Below, piece by piece: positions 24,465 to 34,182 of a DNA stretch of 64,000 nt. Every line of letters starts with the position of its first letter. Position 1 is the first letter of the stretch. The notes under the pieces are model-generated. The model saw only the letters and a list, made by a program, of their open reading frames with translations, searched no databases and was not told where the DNA came from. Location of the stretch: NCBI GenBank assembly GCA_014238065.1, contig JABABU010000007.1, positions 1-64,000 of the forward strand, written 5' to 3'. The position numbers were made by a program, and so were the translations under genes. The stretch comes from Actinomycetota bacterium. GTDB lineage: Bacteria; Actinomycetota; Acidimicrobiia; Acidimicrobiales; Poriferisodalaceae.

Positions 24465-25373
24465 ATGAAGGGAACCCACGTCGCAGTTCCCGACTCGCGC
24501 AACGAGGACGTGTTGATCTACATCAACGGCGAATTCGTCCATCGATCCGAGGCCAAGATCTCAGTGTTCGATTCGGCGTTCCTCGTCGGTGACGGCATCT
24601 GGGAAGGACTCCGGCTGCACCATGGGCAGTTCAGCTTTCTCGATCGTCACCTCGACCGATTGCTTGCCTCTGCCGATGAGTTCGGTTTCGACATCGGTCT
24701 CAGTCGAGATGACCTGACGTCGATCCTTCGCGCCACGGTCGACGCCAACGGCATGCACGACGGAGCACACGTCCGCTTGATGATCTCGAGAGGAACGAAG
24801 AAGACTCCGTCACAAGACCCTCGACTTCTCGTCAGCGGCCCCACCATCGTGTGCATCGCCGAGCACAAACTCGCCGACCCGGAAGTCACCGACGAGGGGA
24901 TCAGCCTGTTCACCTCCAGCGTGCGCCGACCTCCACCCGACACACTCGACCAACGGTTCAACAGCCACTCGAAGCTTCACGAGGTCGTCGCCCTTCTGCA
25001 GGCGATCGAGGCAAGAGCCGACGAGGCGCTGATGCTCGACACGAACGGCAACGTGGCCACCTGCAACGCTACGAACTTCTTCATCATCAAAGACAGCGAA
25101 CTCTGGACGTCGACTGGAGAGCACTGCTTGAAAGGCATCACCCGCGGCTTGGTCGTCGAACTCGGGCGCGCCGCAGGCATCGTTGTACGCGAAGAAGATT
25201 TCGGGGTCGATCTCGTTCACGATGCCGATGAGGCTTTCGTCACCGGCACGTTTGGTGCCCTGACCCCGGTGGCCTCGATCGATGGCCACCGAATCGGTGA
25301 TGGACGACGCGGACCCGTCACTGCGAAGCTTGCAGCGTTGTACCGAGAAGCGATCGAAAGCTGGGTTCCGTGA
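24465..25373 (+). CDS. Class IV PLP-dependent aminotransferase
   Basis: 302 aa, fold type IV like branched-chain and D-amino acid aminotransferases. The N-terminal block LIYINGEFVHRSEAKISVFD and GDGIWEGLRLHHG fit the family; the PLP-binding lysine is probably Lys170 in FNSHSKLHEV; the downstream ALMLDTNGNVATCNATNFF is the usual cofactor-side segment. The variant lysine context makes a branched-chain, D-alanine or aminodeoxychorismate role undecidable. It overlaps the sulfotransferase-like gene by 4 bases, a pairing that matters (see findings). Confidence 0.87.
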   Translation: MKGTHVAVPDSRNEDVLIYINGEFVHRSEAKISVFDSAFLVGDGIWEGLRLHHGQFSFLDRHLDRLLASADEFGFDIGLSRDDLTSILRATVDANGMHDGAHVRLMISRGTKKTPSQDPRLLVSGPTIVCIAEHKLADPEVTDEGISLFTSSVRRPPPDTLDQRFNSHSKLHEVVALLQAIEARADEALMLDTNGNVATCNATNFFIIKDSELWTSTGEHCLKGITRGLVVELGRAAGIVVREEDFGVDLVHDADEAFVTGTFGALTPVASIDGHRIGDGRRGPVTAKLAALYREAIESWVP

Positions 25374-26095
25374 CTCCCATCGTCATCAACATGTGGAGTG
25401 GCCCACGGAACGTCTCGACGGCGATGATGTACTCGTGGCGTGAGCGCTCGGACACCGTCGTCTTCGACGAACCGTTCTACGGGCTGTACCTGCAGCAGTT
25501 CGACCCCGGCCATCCCGGTCGCGACGAGACCATCGCTTCGATGCCGTTGTCCTATGACGAGACCATCGCGGCGATCAATGCTGCCACGGGTCCTCCCGTC
25601 CGCTACATCAAGAACATAGGTCATCACCTCGACGTGCTCGATCATTCCGTGCTCGACCTGTTCACGAACGTCTTGATGATCCGCGAACCCGACTTCGTAA
25701 TCGCCTCACTCGCCAGGACGATGGGGCTCGACATCGACATCTCGATCACAGGATTGCGTCAGCAGGTGGAGGTCCTCGATCACGAGCTGGCGGCGGAGCG
25801 TACCCCGATCGTCTTCGACAGCCGCCAACTCCTCCACGATCCGACCGCCTGTCTCACGTCAATCTGTGAACATGTCGGCATCGAGTTCGACCCAGGCATG
25901 TTGTCGTGGCCCCCAGGGCCGAAACCCGAAGACGGGGTCTGGGCCAAGTACTGGTATGAGAACACCCACGCATCAACCGCCTTCGGTGAGTACCGAAGGC
26001 CGCACGTTCCCGACGAGATCCTCGCCCATCCGATCCTCTCTGAGGCCCGCGCCATGTACGACCGACTCGCCGAGCACTGCTTCGGGTCCGGGTAG
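25370..26095 (+). CDS. Sulfotransferase-like P-loop protein
   Basis: 241 aa. The N-terminal INMWSGPRNVSTAMMYSW is a sulfotransferase-type PAPS loop, and LMIREPDFVIASLARTMGL resembles the 3'-phosphate-binding region. GTG start overlapping the aminotransferase stop. Short for a sulfotransferase but complete by these blocks. I recall plant proteins in which the same two domain types are fused, which suggests a shared pathway for the pair. Confidence 0.8.
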   Translation: MTPIVINMWSGPRNVSTAMMYSWRERSDTVVFDEPFYGLYLQQFDPGHPGRDETIASMPLSYDETIAAINAATGPPVRYIKNIGHHLDVLDHSVLDLFTNVLMIREPDFVIASLARTMGLDIDISITGLRQQVEVLDHELAAERTPIVFDSRQLLHDPTACLTSICEHVGIEFDPGMLSWPPGPKPEDGVWAKYWYENTHASTAFGEYRRPHVPDEILAHPILSEARAMYDRLAEHCFGSG

Positions 26096-26107
26096 AACAA
26101 CTCGTGG

Positions 26108-27577
26108 TCAGGGCCGAGAGCTGCGGTACCACGAAGGGTCGAGACCGAGGTAGGTCGCTGCATCGATGAGACCGCGACTCAAGTCACGGACGTCGATCTC
26201 AGCGAGGCTGATCTCCGATGGGTGATCCACACCCATCGCCGCCGACAGGTGCCGGAGGTCATCTGACAACCCATCCAGGTAGTTCGCCAAACGGACCGCC
26301 TTGTCGGTCGGGTCAAGTCCACGCTGCAGCCACTTGCCCTGCGTCGCGACACCGGTCGGGCAGTGGCCGGTGTGACATCGCTGAGCCTGGATGCAGCCAA
26401 TGGCCATCATGGCTTCGCGACCGACGCTGATCATGTCAACGCCTGCAGCGAGAGCGAGGGCTGCATCGGCGCCGAAGCCGAGCTTGCCCGCTCCCATGAA
26501 CACGACGTCGTGGTGCAAACCGGCGCGCGCAAATGCTCCGAACACGACGGGGAATCCGCTCCTGAACGGCAGGGCGACGTGATCGGAGAACAACAGGGGC
26601 GCAGCGCCCGTGCCACCTTCTCCCCCATCGACGCTGATGAAATCGGGGCCACGGCGCGTCGCGGCCATGTGCTGTGCGAGGTCGTCCCAGAAGTCGCGAT
26701 CGCCGACGGCCGATTTCATGCCGACCGGAAGCCCCGTGGCCTCAGCGATGGATTCAACGAACTCGACCAGACCAGCGACGTCGTCGAACTCAGAGTGATA
26801 TGAGGGACTGGCGACCGTGATCCCGACAGGGACGCCCCGCGCCTTCGCGATGTCCTTGGTGACTTTCGCAGCCGGAAGGACCCCACCCAGCCCAGGCTTC
26901 GCTCCCTGGCTCAGCTTCACTTCGATGGCCCTGACTTTCGCTGATGCTGCGCTGGCCACGAGCGCATCCAATGAGAACGCTCCGTCTGCTCCTCTGGCGC
27001 CGAAGTATCCGGTGCCGATCTGGAAGATGAGTTCGCCACCGTGCCGGTGGTGTTCGGAGATCCCTCCCTCGCCGGTGTTCTGGAGAGAACCGGTGAGCGC
27101 GGCACCACGGTTCATGGCCTCGACAGCCGGGCCGGAGAGTGCCCCAAAGCTCATGGCTGATGTGTTGATCAGTGAACTCGGTCGGAACGAGTGCTCGCGT
27201 TCACGCCACCCGCCGAGCACCTTTGCACACGGAATGGGGCCTTCGCCTAGTCCTGCTGCCGGAAACGCTGAGTGTCGAAAGAACAGGTACCCGTCGTCGT
27301 CGAAGCTGTTGTCGGTTCCGAATCCGAAATACGAGTTCTCCTTCTTCGACGTGGCGTAAACCCACCGTCGTTGATCGCGCGAGAACGGTCGCTCCTCGTC
27401 ATTGCCCGCGACGATGTATTGCCGGAGTTCCGGACCGAATGCTTCGAGAATGAACCTCAGGTGGCCGATGATCGGAAAATTCCGGAGGATGGCGTGCCTG
27501 GTCTGAAACACGTCGTGGACCGCGACGACGGCAAGCAACACGACCAGTGCGACCACGATCCACATCCACACACCCAT
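26108..27577 (-). CDS. FMN-binding glutamate synthase-family protein, membrane-anchored
   Basis: 489 aa with only the central FMN/iron-sulfur part of glutamate synthase. Residues 1-22 form one membrane helix (MWIVVALVVLLAVVAVHDVF). The TIM-barrel region has INTSAMSFGALSG, GGEGGTGAAPLLFSDH and CIQAQRCHTGHCPTG, whose cysteines suit a 3Fe-4S cluster. It lacks the glutamine amidotransferase domain, so it is not a classical GltB. I start at the ATG at 27577; upstream in-frame sequence is Arg/Ser-rich and overlaps the divergent LigA gene. Role unknown; lone members often accompany catabolic genes. Confidence 0.87.
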   Translation of the reverse strand: MGVWMWIVVALVVLLAVVAVHDVFQTRHAILRNFPIIGHLRFILEAFGPELRQYIVAGNDEERPFSRDQRRWVYATSKKENSYFGFGTDNSFDDDGYLFFRHSAFPAAGLGEGPIPCAKVLGGWREREHSFRPSSLINTSAMSFGALSGPAVEAMNRGAALTGSLQNTGEGGISEHHRHGGELIFQIGTGYFGARGADGAFSLDALVASAASAKVRAIEVKLSQGAKPGLGGVLPAAKVTKDIAKARGVPVGITVASPSYHSEFDDVAGLVEFVESIAEATGLPVGMKSAVGDRDFWDDLAQHMAATRRGPDFISVDGGEGGTGAAPLLFSDHVALPFRSGFPVVFGAFARAGLHHDVVFMGAGKLGFGADAALALAAGVDMISVGREAMMAIGCIQAQRCHTGHCPTGVATQGKWLQRGLDPTDKAVRLANYLDGLSDDLRHLSAAMGVDHPSEISLAEIDVRDLSRGLIDAATYLGLDPSWYRSSRP

Positions 27578-27609
27578 GACGCGGAACCTACTGGATCTAG
27601 GCTCGGAGC

Positions 27610-27969
27610 ATGAGCCTCTACTACGTGCAGAAGTTCCTGTACGAGCTGAACCGCGACGAGACACGTCAGGACGAATACAGCGCCGACCGCCGGGCCACGC
27701 TCGAACCGTACGAACTCACCGACGAAGAACGGGAGGCCCTCATCAAGCCAGACATCGGGCTGCTGTTTCATCTCGGCGTCAACGGCCAGATCCTCATGCA
27801 CTTCGCGGCGCTGCACCAGATCGAGTGGCAGGACTACTTGCAGCGGATGCGAGACGGGATCACAGAACACGGACCGGTCCGTGAGGGCGTGTACGCGATG
27901 ACCGGTTACGTCGGCGTCGACGCTCACTCCCACAGCCTCGGGCTCCAGAGCAACGTGGAGGGGATCTGA
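27610..27969 (+). CDS. ligA: LigA-type small subunit of extradiol ring-cleavage dioxygenase
   Basis: 119 aa, all-helical small subunit of the protocatechuate 4,5-dioxygenase class. It has YYVQKFLYELNRDETRQDEY at the N-terminus, LTDEEREALIKPDIGLLFHLG and GVNGQILMHFAALH, all typical of LigA. It overlaps the LigB gene by one base (TGATG), so the two are coupled. In the known enzyme the small subunit caps the active site of LigB. Name given by family; the true substrate could be gallate, protocatechuate or another catechol. Confidence 0.85.
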   Translation: MSLYYVQKFLYELNRDETRQDEYSADRRATLEPYELTDEEREALIKPDIGLLFHLGVNGQILMHFAALHQIEWQDYLQRMRDGITEHGPVREGVYAMTGYVGVDAHSHSLGLQSNVEGI

Positions 27970-28787
27970 TGCCGCTCGTATTCGCGGGTGTCTGCAGCCA
28001 CGCGCCAGGAATCACCGGTCGAGCTGACCAAGCCGACCCACAGTTACGTGATGAGTTCTATTCCGCGTTCGACCAGATGCGGGTCGCACTCGAGGCGAGT
28101 CGACCAGATGCCGTCGTCGTCATCGCCGCAGAGCACTTCGCCAACTTCTTCATGAACAACATGCCCGCATACGCCATCGGCATGGCCGAGTCCTACGACG
28201 GACCGATCGAGGACTCGGCTTGGCTCGGCATAGACAAGGTTCGCGTACCGGGGAGCCGCGACATCTCGGAACGGTTCATCAAAGAGGTCATGCACGGAAC
28301 CGACGTCGCCTACGCAGAGGAATGGAAGTTCGACCACGGAATCATGGTTCCGCTGCACTTCTTGACCCCCCGCTACGACCTGCCGATCATCCCGGCAAAC
28401 ATCAACTGCCAGGGTCCCCCGCTCACGCCGCTGGAGCGTGCATGGACATTCGGCGAATCGATCAGAGCCGCAGCCGATGTATTGCCCGAACGCATCGCCG
28501 TGGTCGGAACCGGTGGCATCTCGCATTGGCCGGCCACACCGGACAGCGGGAAGATCAACGTCGAGTGGGACAACGATTTCATGGGCCGCTGGTGCCGCAA
28601 CGACAAAGCGGCCCTCCTCGACTACGACGACCTCTCGGTGTATGCCGAAGCCGGCCAGGGCGGATTCGAGATCAGGACCTTTCTCGCGGTGAGCGCAGCC
28701 GCAGACGGAGCGCAGGGCACGGTCCACTTCTACGCCCCCATCCCCATCTTCAGCGTCGGCTGCACCGTGGCCACCTACGCGGTGTAG
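27969..28787 (+). CDS. ligB: LigB-type catalytic subunit of extradiol ring-cleavage dioxygenase
   Basis: 272 aa, class III extradiol dioxygenase. Iron ligands expected from the family are His11 (GVCSHAPG), a His near 57 (IAAEHFANFF) and a Glu toward the C-terminus; the catalytic-region segment VVGTGGISHWP is also present. Uses O2 and Fe(II) to open catechol-type rings. It could act on protocatechuate made by the PobA encoded 4 kb downstream; that link is inference. The gene ends 94 bases from the convergent carotenoid-oxygenase gene. Confidence 0.88.
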   Translation: MPLVFAGVCSHAPGITGRADQADPQLRDEFYSAFDQMRVALEASRPDAVVVIAAEHFANFFMNNMPAYAIGMAESYDGPIEDSAWLGIDKVRVPGSRDISERFIKEVMHGTDVAYAEEWKFDHGIMVPLHFLTPRYDLPIIPANINCQGPPLTPLERAWTFGESIRAAADVLPERIAVVGTGGISHWPATPDSGKINVEWDNDFMGRWCRNDKAALLDYDDLSVYAEAGQGGFEIRTFLAVSAAADGAQGTVHFYAPIPIFSVGCTVATYAV

Positions 28788-28881
28788 CCGCAGGCGAAGT
28801 TCTTGTTGAACGGCGTTCGTGGCCAGATGAACGCTGGCCAGCCAGGACGGAGCGAACCGTGCCACAAAGGTCGCACCCTTC

Positions 28882-30348
28882 TTACAGGCCTCCCAAAGGG
28901 GCCCAGGTGCTGTGGGTGCCGCTGCAGATCCGTTCGGGGAGGCGAATCTTGGCGACAGGACCTGTCGTTGGGTCAGCTGCGTCGAACACCTCGCAGTGTG
29001 AGAGGTCGTTGACCAGGTCGCTGCTGAACGTCACCAGATAGCCGTCGTCTTCGGCTGTCGATCCGTCGCGGGGTGCCATCACGGTCTCGCTGATGAACAC
29101 TCCATCGGACATGTCGTAAACGGCTTCGGTGCCCTCGTCGAGATCGTGTTTGATGAGCGCGTCGAACGCGAACAAGCCTGGCGTGCACCGGGCGTTGTAC
29201 GAATAGCGATGCCGCTTTCCGCCGTGACGGCCATTGATCATCGGGAACTCGCAACACGTGTCGCTCATCTGCTGCTCACGGCATTCGCCTGTCTTGACAT
29301 TGAAGCGCCAGCGATGAGCCCTGGCTTCGAGCACGTTCATGTCGAGCGTCTCGAAGCCTTTGTGCTGCGAGTCGGTTCGAGGCACGCCTCGCGCCGTCGG
29401 GTTATGTTGGAAAAAGCCGTCGAGCACGACCTCGTCACCATCTTCGTACGCGTTTGTCCAGTGCAGAACGAAGGTCGGGTCGGCCTCGAACCAGAGGATC
29501 TCGTCACTCGTGCCGTGGCGCGGAATGAGCGCGAAACGGCTCGGCATGTCCCGACGGAACTTGTTCGAGTAGTACCCGGCCTCAAGCGCTTCGGCGTCCC
29601 AGAACAGCGGCAGGTCGTTCAGGATCGACCAGTTTTCGGTGAACGCCATGTCGTGTGGCAACCGTGGACCGGGCAGTGGAATGTCGACGTAGGTGACGAG
29701 TTCCCCTTCGGGGCTGACGACGCCGTAGTGCATGTAGGGCGCATCAGTGCCGTAGTTGAAGAACAGCAGTTCACCGGTGTGTTCGTCGAGCTTCGGGTGA
29801 GCCGAAACCCCCTCGGCAGGGAAGGCGCCGTTCCAGTCAGTCGTGCCGAGATCGGCAAGGGTCCGTGGGTCAAGTCGATACAGCTCGCCACATTGGTAGA
29901 AGCTGGCGAGAGCGACCCCGCCGTGAACGATGACGTCAGTGCTCGCGTTGTCCTTCATCATCGTCCGAGCACCCCAGCCATGGTCCGCCAGCGCGTTTGA
30001 CGGGTGTTCGGTGATGCCGGCCCACAAACTCTGTTTGGCCTCCTGCTCGGCCAGGAACGCCTCGGTCCGCACGAACCGGTTCGCGTATCTGGCTTCGCCG
30101 TTGCCGAACGAGATGGCGTGCAGCATCGCGTCTCCATCAAAGGGGTGATAGCGCTTGATGGGTTCGAACAGGGCGTTCTCGGTGTTACGGAGGTAGACCC
30201 CTGACAGGTCCTCGGGAATCTCGCCCTCGACCTCCATGTCCCAGGCGTCATATTCGTTGACTTGGGGGCGCCACACGCCAGAGCGATACGGGTGATCGTC
30301 GTCCGGTGGTAGAGCGCTGTCGGCGGTTCCTCGCAACTGGACCTGCAT
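28882..30348 (-). CDS. Carotenoid oxygenase family protein (RPE65 / lignostilbene dioxygenase type)
   Basis: 488 aa, seven-bladed propeller with four iron-binding histidines, seen in [32 protein letters not shown] and the C-terminal ICSGTHSTW. The early [16 protein letters not shown] and [14 protein letters not shown] are classic. The family cleaves C=C bonds of carotenoids or of stilbenes such as lignostilbene. Its placement beside LigAB makes a stilbene or lignin-type aromatic substrate plausible; apocarotenoid cleavage is equally allowed by sequence. It is divergent from the dehalogenase gene over 123 bp. Confidence 0.88.
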   Translation of the reverse strand: MQVQLRGTADSALPPDDDHPYRSGVWRPQVNEYDAWDMEVEGEIPEDLSGVYLRNTENALFEPIKRYHPFDGDAMLHAISFGNGEARYANRFVRTEAFLAEQEAKQSLWAGITEHPSNALADHGWGARTMMKDNASTDVIVHGGVALASFYQCGELYRLDPRTLADLGTTDWNGAFPAEGVSAHPKLDEHTGELLFFNYGTDAPYMHYGVVSPEGELVTYVDIPLPGPRLPHDMAFTENWSILNDLPLFWDAEALEAGYYSNKFRRDMPSRFALIPRHGTSDEILWFEADPTFVLHWTNAYEDGDEVVLDGFFQHNPTARGVPRTDSQHKGFETLDMNVLEARAHRWRFNVKTGECREQQMSDTCCEFPMINGRHGGKRHRYSYNARCTPGLFAFDALIKHDLDEGTEAVYDMSDGVFISETVMAPRDGSTAEDDGYLVTFSSDLVNDLSHCEVFDAADPTTGPVAKIRLPERICSGTHSTWAPLGGL

Positions 30349-30471
30349 GAGTCGTCCCCGTTCATTCCTCGCTACGCCCTAGTGTGGCTGATCGACCATG
30401 AGATGGCGAAGCCGGTTGGTCCCAAGTGCACTAAATCTGCTCGACTGAGACCATCACCGAAGGAGCCGAAG

Positions 30472-31356
30472 ATGAGCGAAACGCTGGACAGCACCCCACT
30501 AACGAAGCAGTACCTCACCGTCAACGGCAAGCAGATGGCGTACAACGAGCAGGGTGAGGGTGACGCTGTGGTCTTCCTGCATGGGAACCCGACGTCGTCC
30601 TATTTGTGGCGCAACATCATCCCGCACGTCTCAGGCAAGGCACGTTGCATCGCGCCCGATCTCATCGGCCAGGGCGACTCGGACAAGCTCGATGACACCG
30701 GACCCGATTCGTACCGATTCGTCGAGCACCGCGAGTACCTCGATGGTCTGCTCGACCAGCTCGATCTCGGTGACCACGTCACGTTCGTCATTCACGATTG
30801 GGGCTCTGCGCTCGGCTTCGACTGGGCCAACCGGCATCGTGACCGGATCGCCGGCATCGCCTTCATGGAGGCGCTCGTCCGCCCTGTGACCTGGGACGAG
30901 TGGCCCGAAGCTGCGACGCCGATCTTCCAAGGCTTCCGCTCCGAAGCCGGCGAGCAGATGGTGATGGAGAAGAATTTGTTCGTCGAAGCCGTGCTCCCAG
31001 GTTCGATCATCCGCGACCTCAGTGACGAGGAGATGAACGAATACCGCCGCCCCTTCGTCGAGCCGGAGCACCGCCGCCCGACGTTGACGTGGCCGCGTCA
31101 GATTCCACTCGGAGGCGAGCCGGCCGATGTCGTTGCCATCGCCCAGCACTACTCGGAGTGGCTTTCGGAGTCCGACATCCCGAAGCTCTTCGTGAACGCA
31201 GAGCCAGGCGCCATCCTGACAGGACCGGTCCGCGACTGGGTACGCAGCTCGTGGCCCAACCTCACCGAGGTCACCGTCGCGGGAAACCACTTCCTGCAGG
31301 AAGACAGCCCTCACGAGATCGGCCAAGCCGTGGCCGCCTGGCTTCCCTCCCGCTGA
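30472..31356 (+). CDS. dhaA: Haloalkane dehalogenase (HLD-II, DhaA/LinB type)
   Basis: 294 aa alpha/beta-hydrolase that hydrolyses carbon-halogen bonds. All active-site residues are present: nucleophile Asp109 and halide-binding Trp110 ([12 protein letters not shown]), halide-binding Asn39 ([12 protein letters not shown]), acid Glu133 (FMEAL) and base His273 (AGNHFLQED). [20 protein letters not shown] matches the LinB/DhaA cap. By recall, similarity to LinB is high throughout. The ATG at 30472 follows AAGGAG at 30460-30465. Cytosolic. It makes an alcohol, halide ion and proton; likely natural substrates are brominated or chlorinated alkanes. Confidence 0.93.
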   Translation: MSETLDSTPLTKQYLTVNGKQMAYNEQGEGDAVVFLHGNPTSSYLWRNIIPHVSGKARCIAPDLIGQGDSDKLDDTGPDSYRFVEHREYLDGLLDQLDLGDHVTFVIHDWGSALGFDWANRHRDRIAGIAFMEALVRPVTWDEWPEAATPIFQGFRSEAGEQMVMEKNLFVEAVLPGSIIRDLSDEEMNEYRRPFVEPEHRRPTLTWPRQIPLGGEPADVVAIAQHYSEWLSESDIPKLFVNAEPGAILTGPVRDWVRSSWPNLTEVTVAGNHFLQEDSPHEIGQAVAAWLPSR

Positions 31357-31427
31357 TCCAGGGTCACGGCTCGTCCCTGTCCCACCTCTCAACTGCTCGG
31401 ACTGGCTGACATTCCTACGTCAAACGA

Positions 31428-32936
31428 TTACGGGAATCCGTTCCTCGGAAGTCCGGCCCCGCGCGCTGCTCCTTCGCCCGCCCTTCGACCGAACACCGCT
31501 CCCGACGTGAGGCCACTCCCTCCCGGGTAACCGCCGAGGAAGACGCCGCCGACAAGCTCGCCGCAGGCGAACAGACCGCCGATCGCCGTTCCGTCACCGC
31601 GGAGCACCTCGCCTTCTCCACCGACATGGAGACCGCCATAGGTGAACGTGATGCCGCCCGTCACCGGGAAGGCGCGAAACGGCGGCATGTCGATCGTCTG
31701 GGCCCAGTTGCTCTTTGGCGGAGTGACACTTCGGGCCGCCTTGCCGTCTTTGATCGAAGGATCGAAACTCACGTCCCGATCGACGGCGCGGTTGAACTCG
31801 CGAACAGTGTGGAGGGCGCGATCCTGGTCGACACCGTCCAACCTGACGACCAGTTCCTCCAGGCTGTCGGCCTCGATGAAGCTCGCGTCGTGGAATCGGT
31901 ACTCCTCATACAGGTATGGCTCGATCTTCGAGTCGAACACCTGCCACGCGAAACCTCCCGGCTGTTCCAGCACCGCAGCACCAAACTGGGCGTAGGTGTA
32001 GTTCCTGAAGTCGCGGCCCTCATCGACGAACCGGTCACCGTCGGCGTTCAGCATCACACCAAGGAAGTAGCAGATCTTTCGATAGTTCTTTCGCTCGACA
32101 TGGGGCAGGTCGAGGTTGCCGAAGTCAGCCATGTGCAGGTCCATGGGCGTTGCGTGGCACGCGTCATAGCGGCCATGAGCAGCCGCCCCTGCGTCGCGAG
32201 CGAGCCGGAGCCCTGTGCCGGTGTTGTGCGGCGTCCCTCTGACCTTCGCCTCTTTCCAGTGCTCGCCGAGGTGCGCGACGCGCTGATCAGGATCGGCCTC
32301 GAACCCACCACAGGCGAGCACAACGGCTGAGCTGCTGAGGGCATGCGATCCGGCTGCGTCGGAGACTTGAACGCCAACGACCGACCCGCCATCGATCACG
32401 AGGCCGGTCACCTCAGTCTCGAGCAATATCGATCCGCCGGCGGCAACAACCGCTGACATCTCGGAGTCGACGAGGCCGGAGCCTTCCCCGTCGGCGGCAA
32501 GTGCCAGTCCGCCCCAGAACACGTGTCGGCCATCGACGATGTAGGCCTGACGGTCCCAGATGGGCTCGAACGTGACGTCGTGTGCCGCGAGCCAGCGCAC
32601 CGTGTCGAATGACTCGTCAACGAGGACTCGCTGCTCGGCGGTGGCAGGTGCACCTTCGTTGAAACTCACGAGATCGGCAAGGAACATCGTCTCGTCGTAC
32701 GAGCCGAACTCGGCGTCGACCAGTCTCGGATCATCGGGATCAGTGAGCAACCCAACGAGGTCATCGCGGCCCGAATAGGCGAATCGCATGGCGCCGGCTG
32801 TGTACCTGCTATTGCCACCAGCGAGCGCAGCGTCGGCCTTGTCGACGAGCAAAACCGATGCCCCAGAGTCGAGAGCAGCGAGCGCGGCGCACAACGCAGC
32901 GTTACCGCTGCCGACGACGATGACATCAGCGTCCAT
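31428..32936 (-). CDS. tcuA: FAD-dependent flavoprotein, TcuA-like (tricarballylate dehydrogenase family)
   Basis: 502 aa, fumarate reductase/succinate dehydrogenase flavoprotein fold. The N-terminal DVIVVGSGNAALCAALAALD binds FAD; GGNSRYTAGAMRFAY, HNTGTGLRLARDAGAAAHGR and the C-terminal GLFACGELVGGVFLGGYPGG follow TcuA. TcuA oxidises tricarballylate to cis-aconitate; related enzymes act on 3-ketosteroids, so the substrate is not certain. The ATG at 32936 is used; in-frame sequence upstream is antisense to pobA. It is divergent from pobA over 76 bp that hold overlapping palindromes. Confidence 0.83.
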   Translation of the reverse strand: MDADVIVVGSGNAALCAALAALDSGASVLLVDKADAALAGGNSRYTAGAMRFAYSGRDDLVGLLTDPDDPRLVDAEFGSYDETMFLADLVSFNEGAPATAEQRVLVDESFDTVRWLAAHDVTFEPIWDRQAYIVDGRHVFWGGLALAADGEGSGLVDSEMSAVVAAGGSILLETEVTGLVIDGGSVVGVQVSDAAGSHALSSSAVVLACGGFEADPDQRVAHLGEHWKEAKVRGTPHNTGTGLRLARDAGAAAHGRYDACHATPMDLHMADFGNLDLPHVERKNYRKICYFLGVMLNADGDRFVDEGRDFRNYTYAQFGAAVLEQPGGFAWQVFDSKIEPYLYEEYRFHDASFIEADSLEELVVRLDGVDQDRALHTVREFNRAVDRDVSFDPSIKDGKAARSVTPPKSNWAQTIDMPPFRAFPVTGGITFTYGGLHVGGEGEVLRGDGTAIGGLFACGELVGGVFLGGYPGGSGLTSGAVFGRRAGEGAARGAGLPRNGFP

Positions 32937-32966
32937 CTCGACGAGAATATGCCGTCGGGTCTTCAC

Positions 32967-32983
32967 ACAATATTGTCCACAAT
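32967..32983. promoter_or_regulatory. Overlapping palindromes in the tcuA-pobA divergent promoter
   Basis: ACAATATTGT (32967-32976) is a perfect 10-bp palindrome. It overlaps ATTGTCCACAAT (32972-32983), two perfect ATTGT/ACAAT arms around CC. A further partial half-site ACAAT lies at 32991-32995. The TTGT-N2-ACAA pattern is typical of GntR/FCD and some IclR regulators. The position between two divergent catabolic genes fits joint control; no regulator gene is next to it. Confidence 0.5.
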
Positions 32984-33012
32984 GTCCACGACAATCGACC
33001 AGCGAGATCCAG

Positions 33013-34182
33013 ATGCATACACAGGTCGCCATCATCGGAGCAGGGCCGGCGGGGATGCTGCTGTCGCACCTACTCAACCGAGCTGGGGTCGAGCACGTCG
33101 TGATCGAGCGGGTGAGTCGCGAATACGTTCTCTCTCGAATCAGAGCAGGCGTACTCGAATGGGGAACAGTCGAGACGCTTCGCGAGTGCGGCCTCGGCGA
33201 TCGAATGGATCGCGAAGGCCACGTGCACGAGACGATCAACATCGCGTGGCGCGGCGAAGAAGTGCTCACCGTCGACACCGGCGAAATGGTCGGCAAGCTG
33301 ATGATGGGCTACGGCCAGACGAACATCCAGGAAGACCTCTACAACGCGGCCGACACCGCCGGCACCACGATCTTCTTCGAATCCAGCGACGTCGAACTCC
33401 ACGACATCGCCACCGAGTCCCCGTCGGTCACCTTCATCTGCAACGGGGTCGGTGAGCGAATCGACTGCGACTTCATCGCGGGTTGCGACGGTTTCCATGG
33501 CGTCAGTCGTGTTTCGATCCCGGCATCGGTCACCACCGAGTACGAGAAGGAGTATCCATTCGGTTGGCTCGGAATCCTGTCTGAGACACCGCCACTGCCG
33601 CACCTTCTGTACGCCAACTCGAGCAGAGGGTTCGCGTTGTGTTCGATGCGTAATCAGATGCTCAGCCGGTACTACGTGCAGTGCCCGTTGACCGACAGCG
33701 TCGACGAGTGGAGCGATGACCGCTTCTGGGCCGAGCTGTTCGACCGCCTTCCGCACGACATGGCAACCCAGATCCAGACCGGTCCTTCGATCGAGAAATC
33801 GATCGCCCCGCTGAGGAGCTACGTCGCAGAACCGATGAGTTACGGCCGCTTGTATCTCGCCGGCGACGCGGCGCACATCGTTCCTCCGACAGGGGCGAAG
33901 GGACTCAACCTCGCCGTTTCCGACGTTCGCTACCTGTCTAGAGCAATCGTCGATCACTACGCCGGCGAGGACGACTACCTTGAGTCGTACAGCGCTATGG
34001 CGCTCCGCAGAGTATGGGGTGCGGTTCGTTTCTCGTGGTGGCTCACGAGTCTGTTACATCGATTCCCCGACCAGACTGCGTTCGACCAGCGAGCCCAGGA
34101 ACAGGAACTCGGGTACCTTTCGACGTCGCGTGCTGCCCAAACCGCTCTCTCCGAGCAGTATGTCGGCCTCCCCTACGAGTAG
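33013..34182 (+). CDS. pobA: 4-hydroxybenzoate 3-monooxygenase
   Basis: 389 aa flavoprotein hydroxylase that converts 4-hydroxybenzoate, O2 and NAD(P)H to protocatechuate. FAD motif GAGPAG at 9-14, the substrate-side block SRIRAGVLEWGTVETLRECG, SRYYVQCPL with the Tyr that polarises the phenol, GDAAHIVPPTGAKGLNLAV, and the diagnostic C-terminus EQYVGLPYE all fit PobA (about 394 aa). ATG at 33013. It feeds the protocatechuate that LigAB-type enzymes open. It sits between tcuA and the convergent reductive dehalogenase. Confidence 0.93.
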   Translation: MHTQVAIIGAGPAGMLLSHLLNRAGVEHVVIERVSREYVLSRIRAGVLEWGTVETLRECGLGDRMDREGHVHETINIAWRGEEVLTVDTGEMVGKLMMGYGQTNIQEDLYNAADTAGTTIFFESSDVELHDIATESPSVTFICNGVGERIDCDFIAGCDGFHGVSRVSIPASVTTEYEKEYPFGWLGILSETPPLPHLLYANSSRGFALCSMRNQMLSRYYVQCPLTDSVDEWSDDRFWAELFDRLPHDMATQIQTGPSIEKSIAPLRSYVAEPMSYGRLYLAGDAAHIVPPTGAKGLNLAVSDVRYLSRAIVDHYAGEDDYLESYSAMALRRVWGAVRFSWWLTSLLHRFPDQTAFDQRAQEQELGYLSTSRAAQTALSEQYVGLPYE

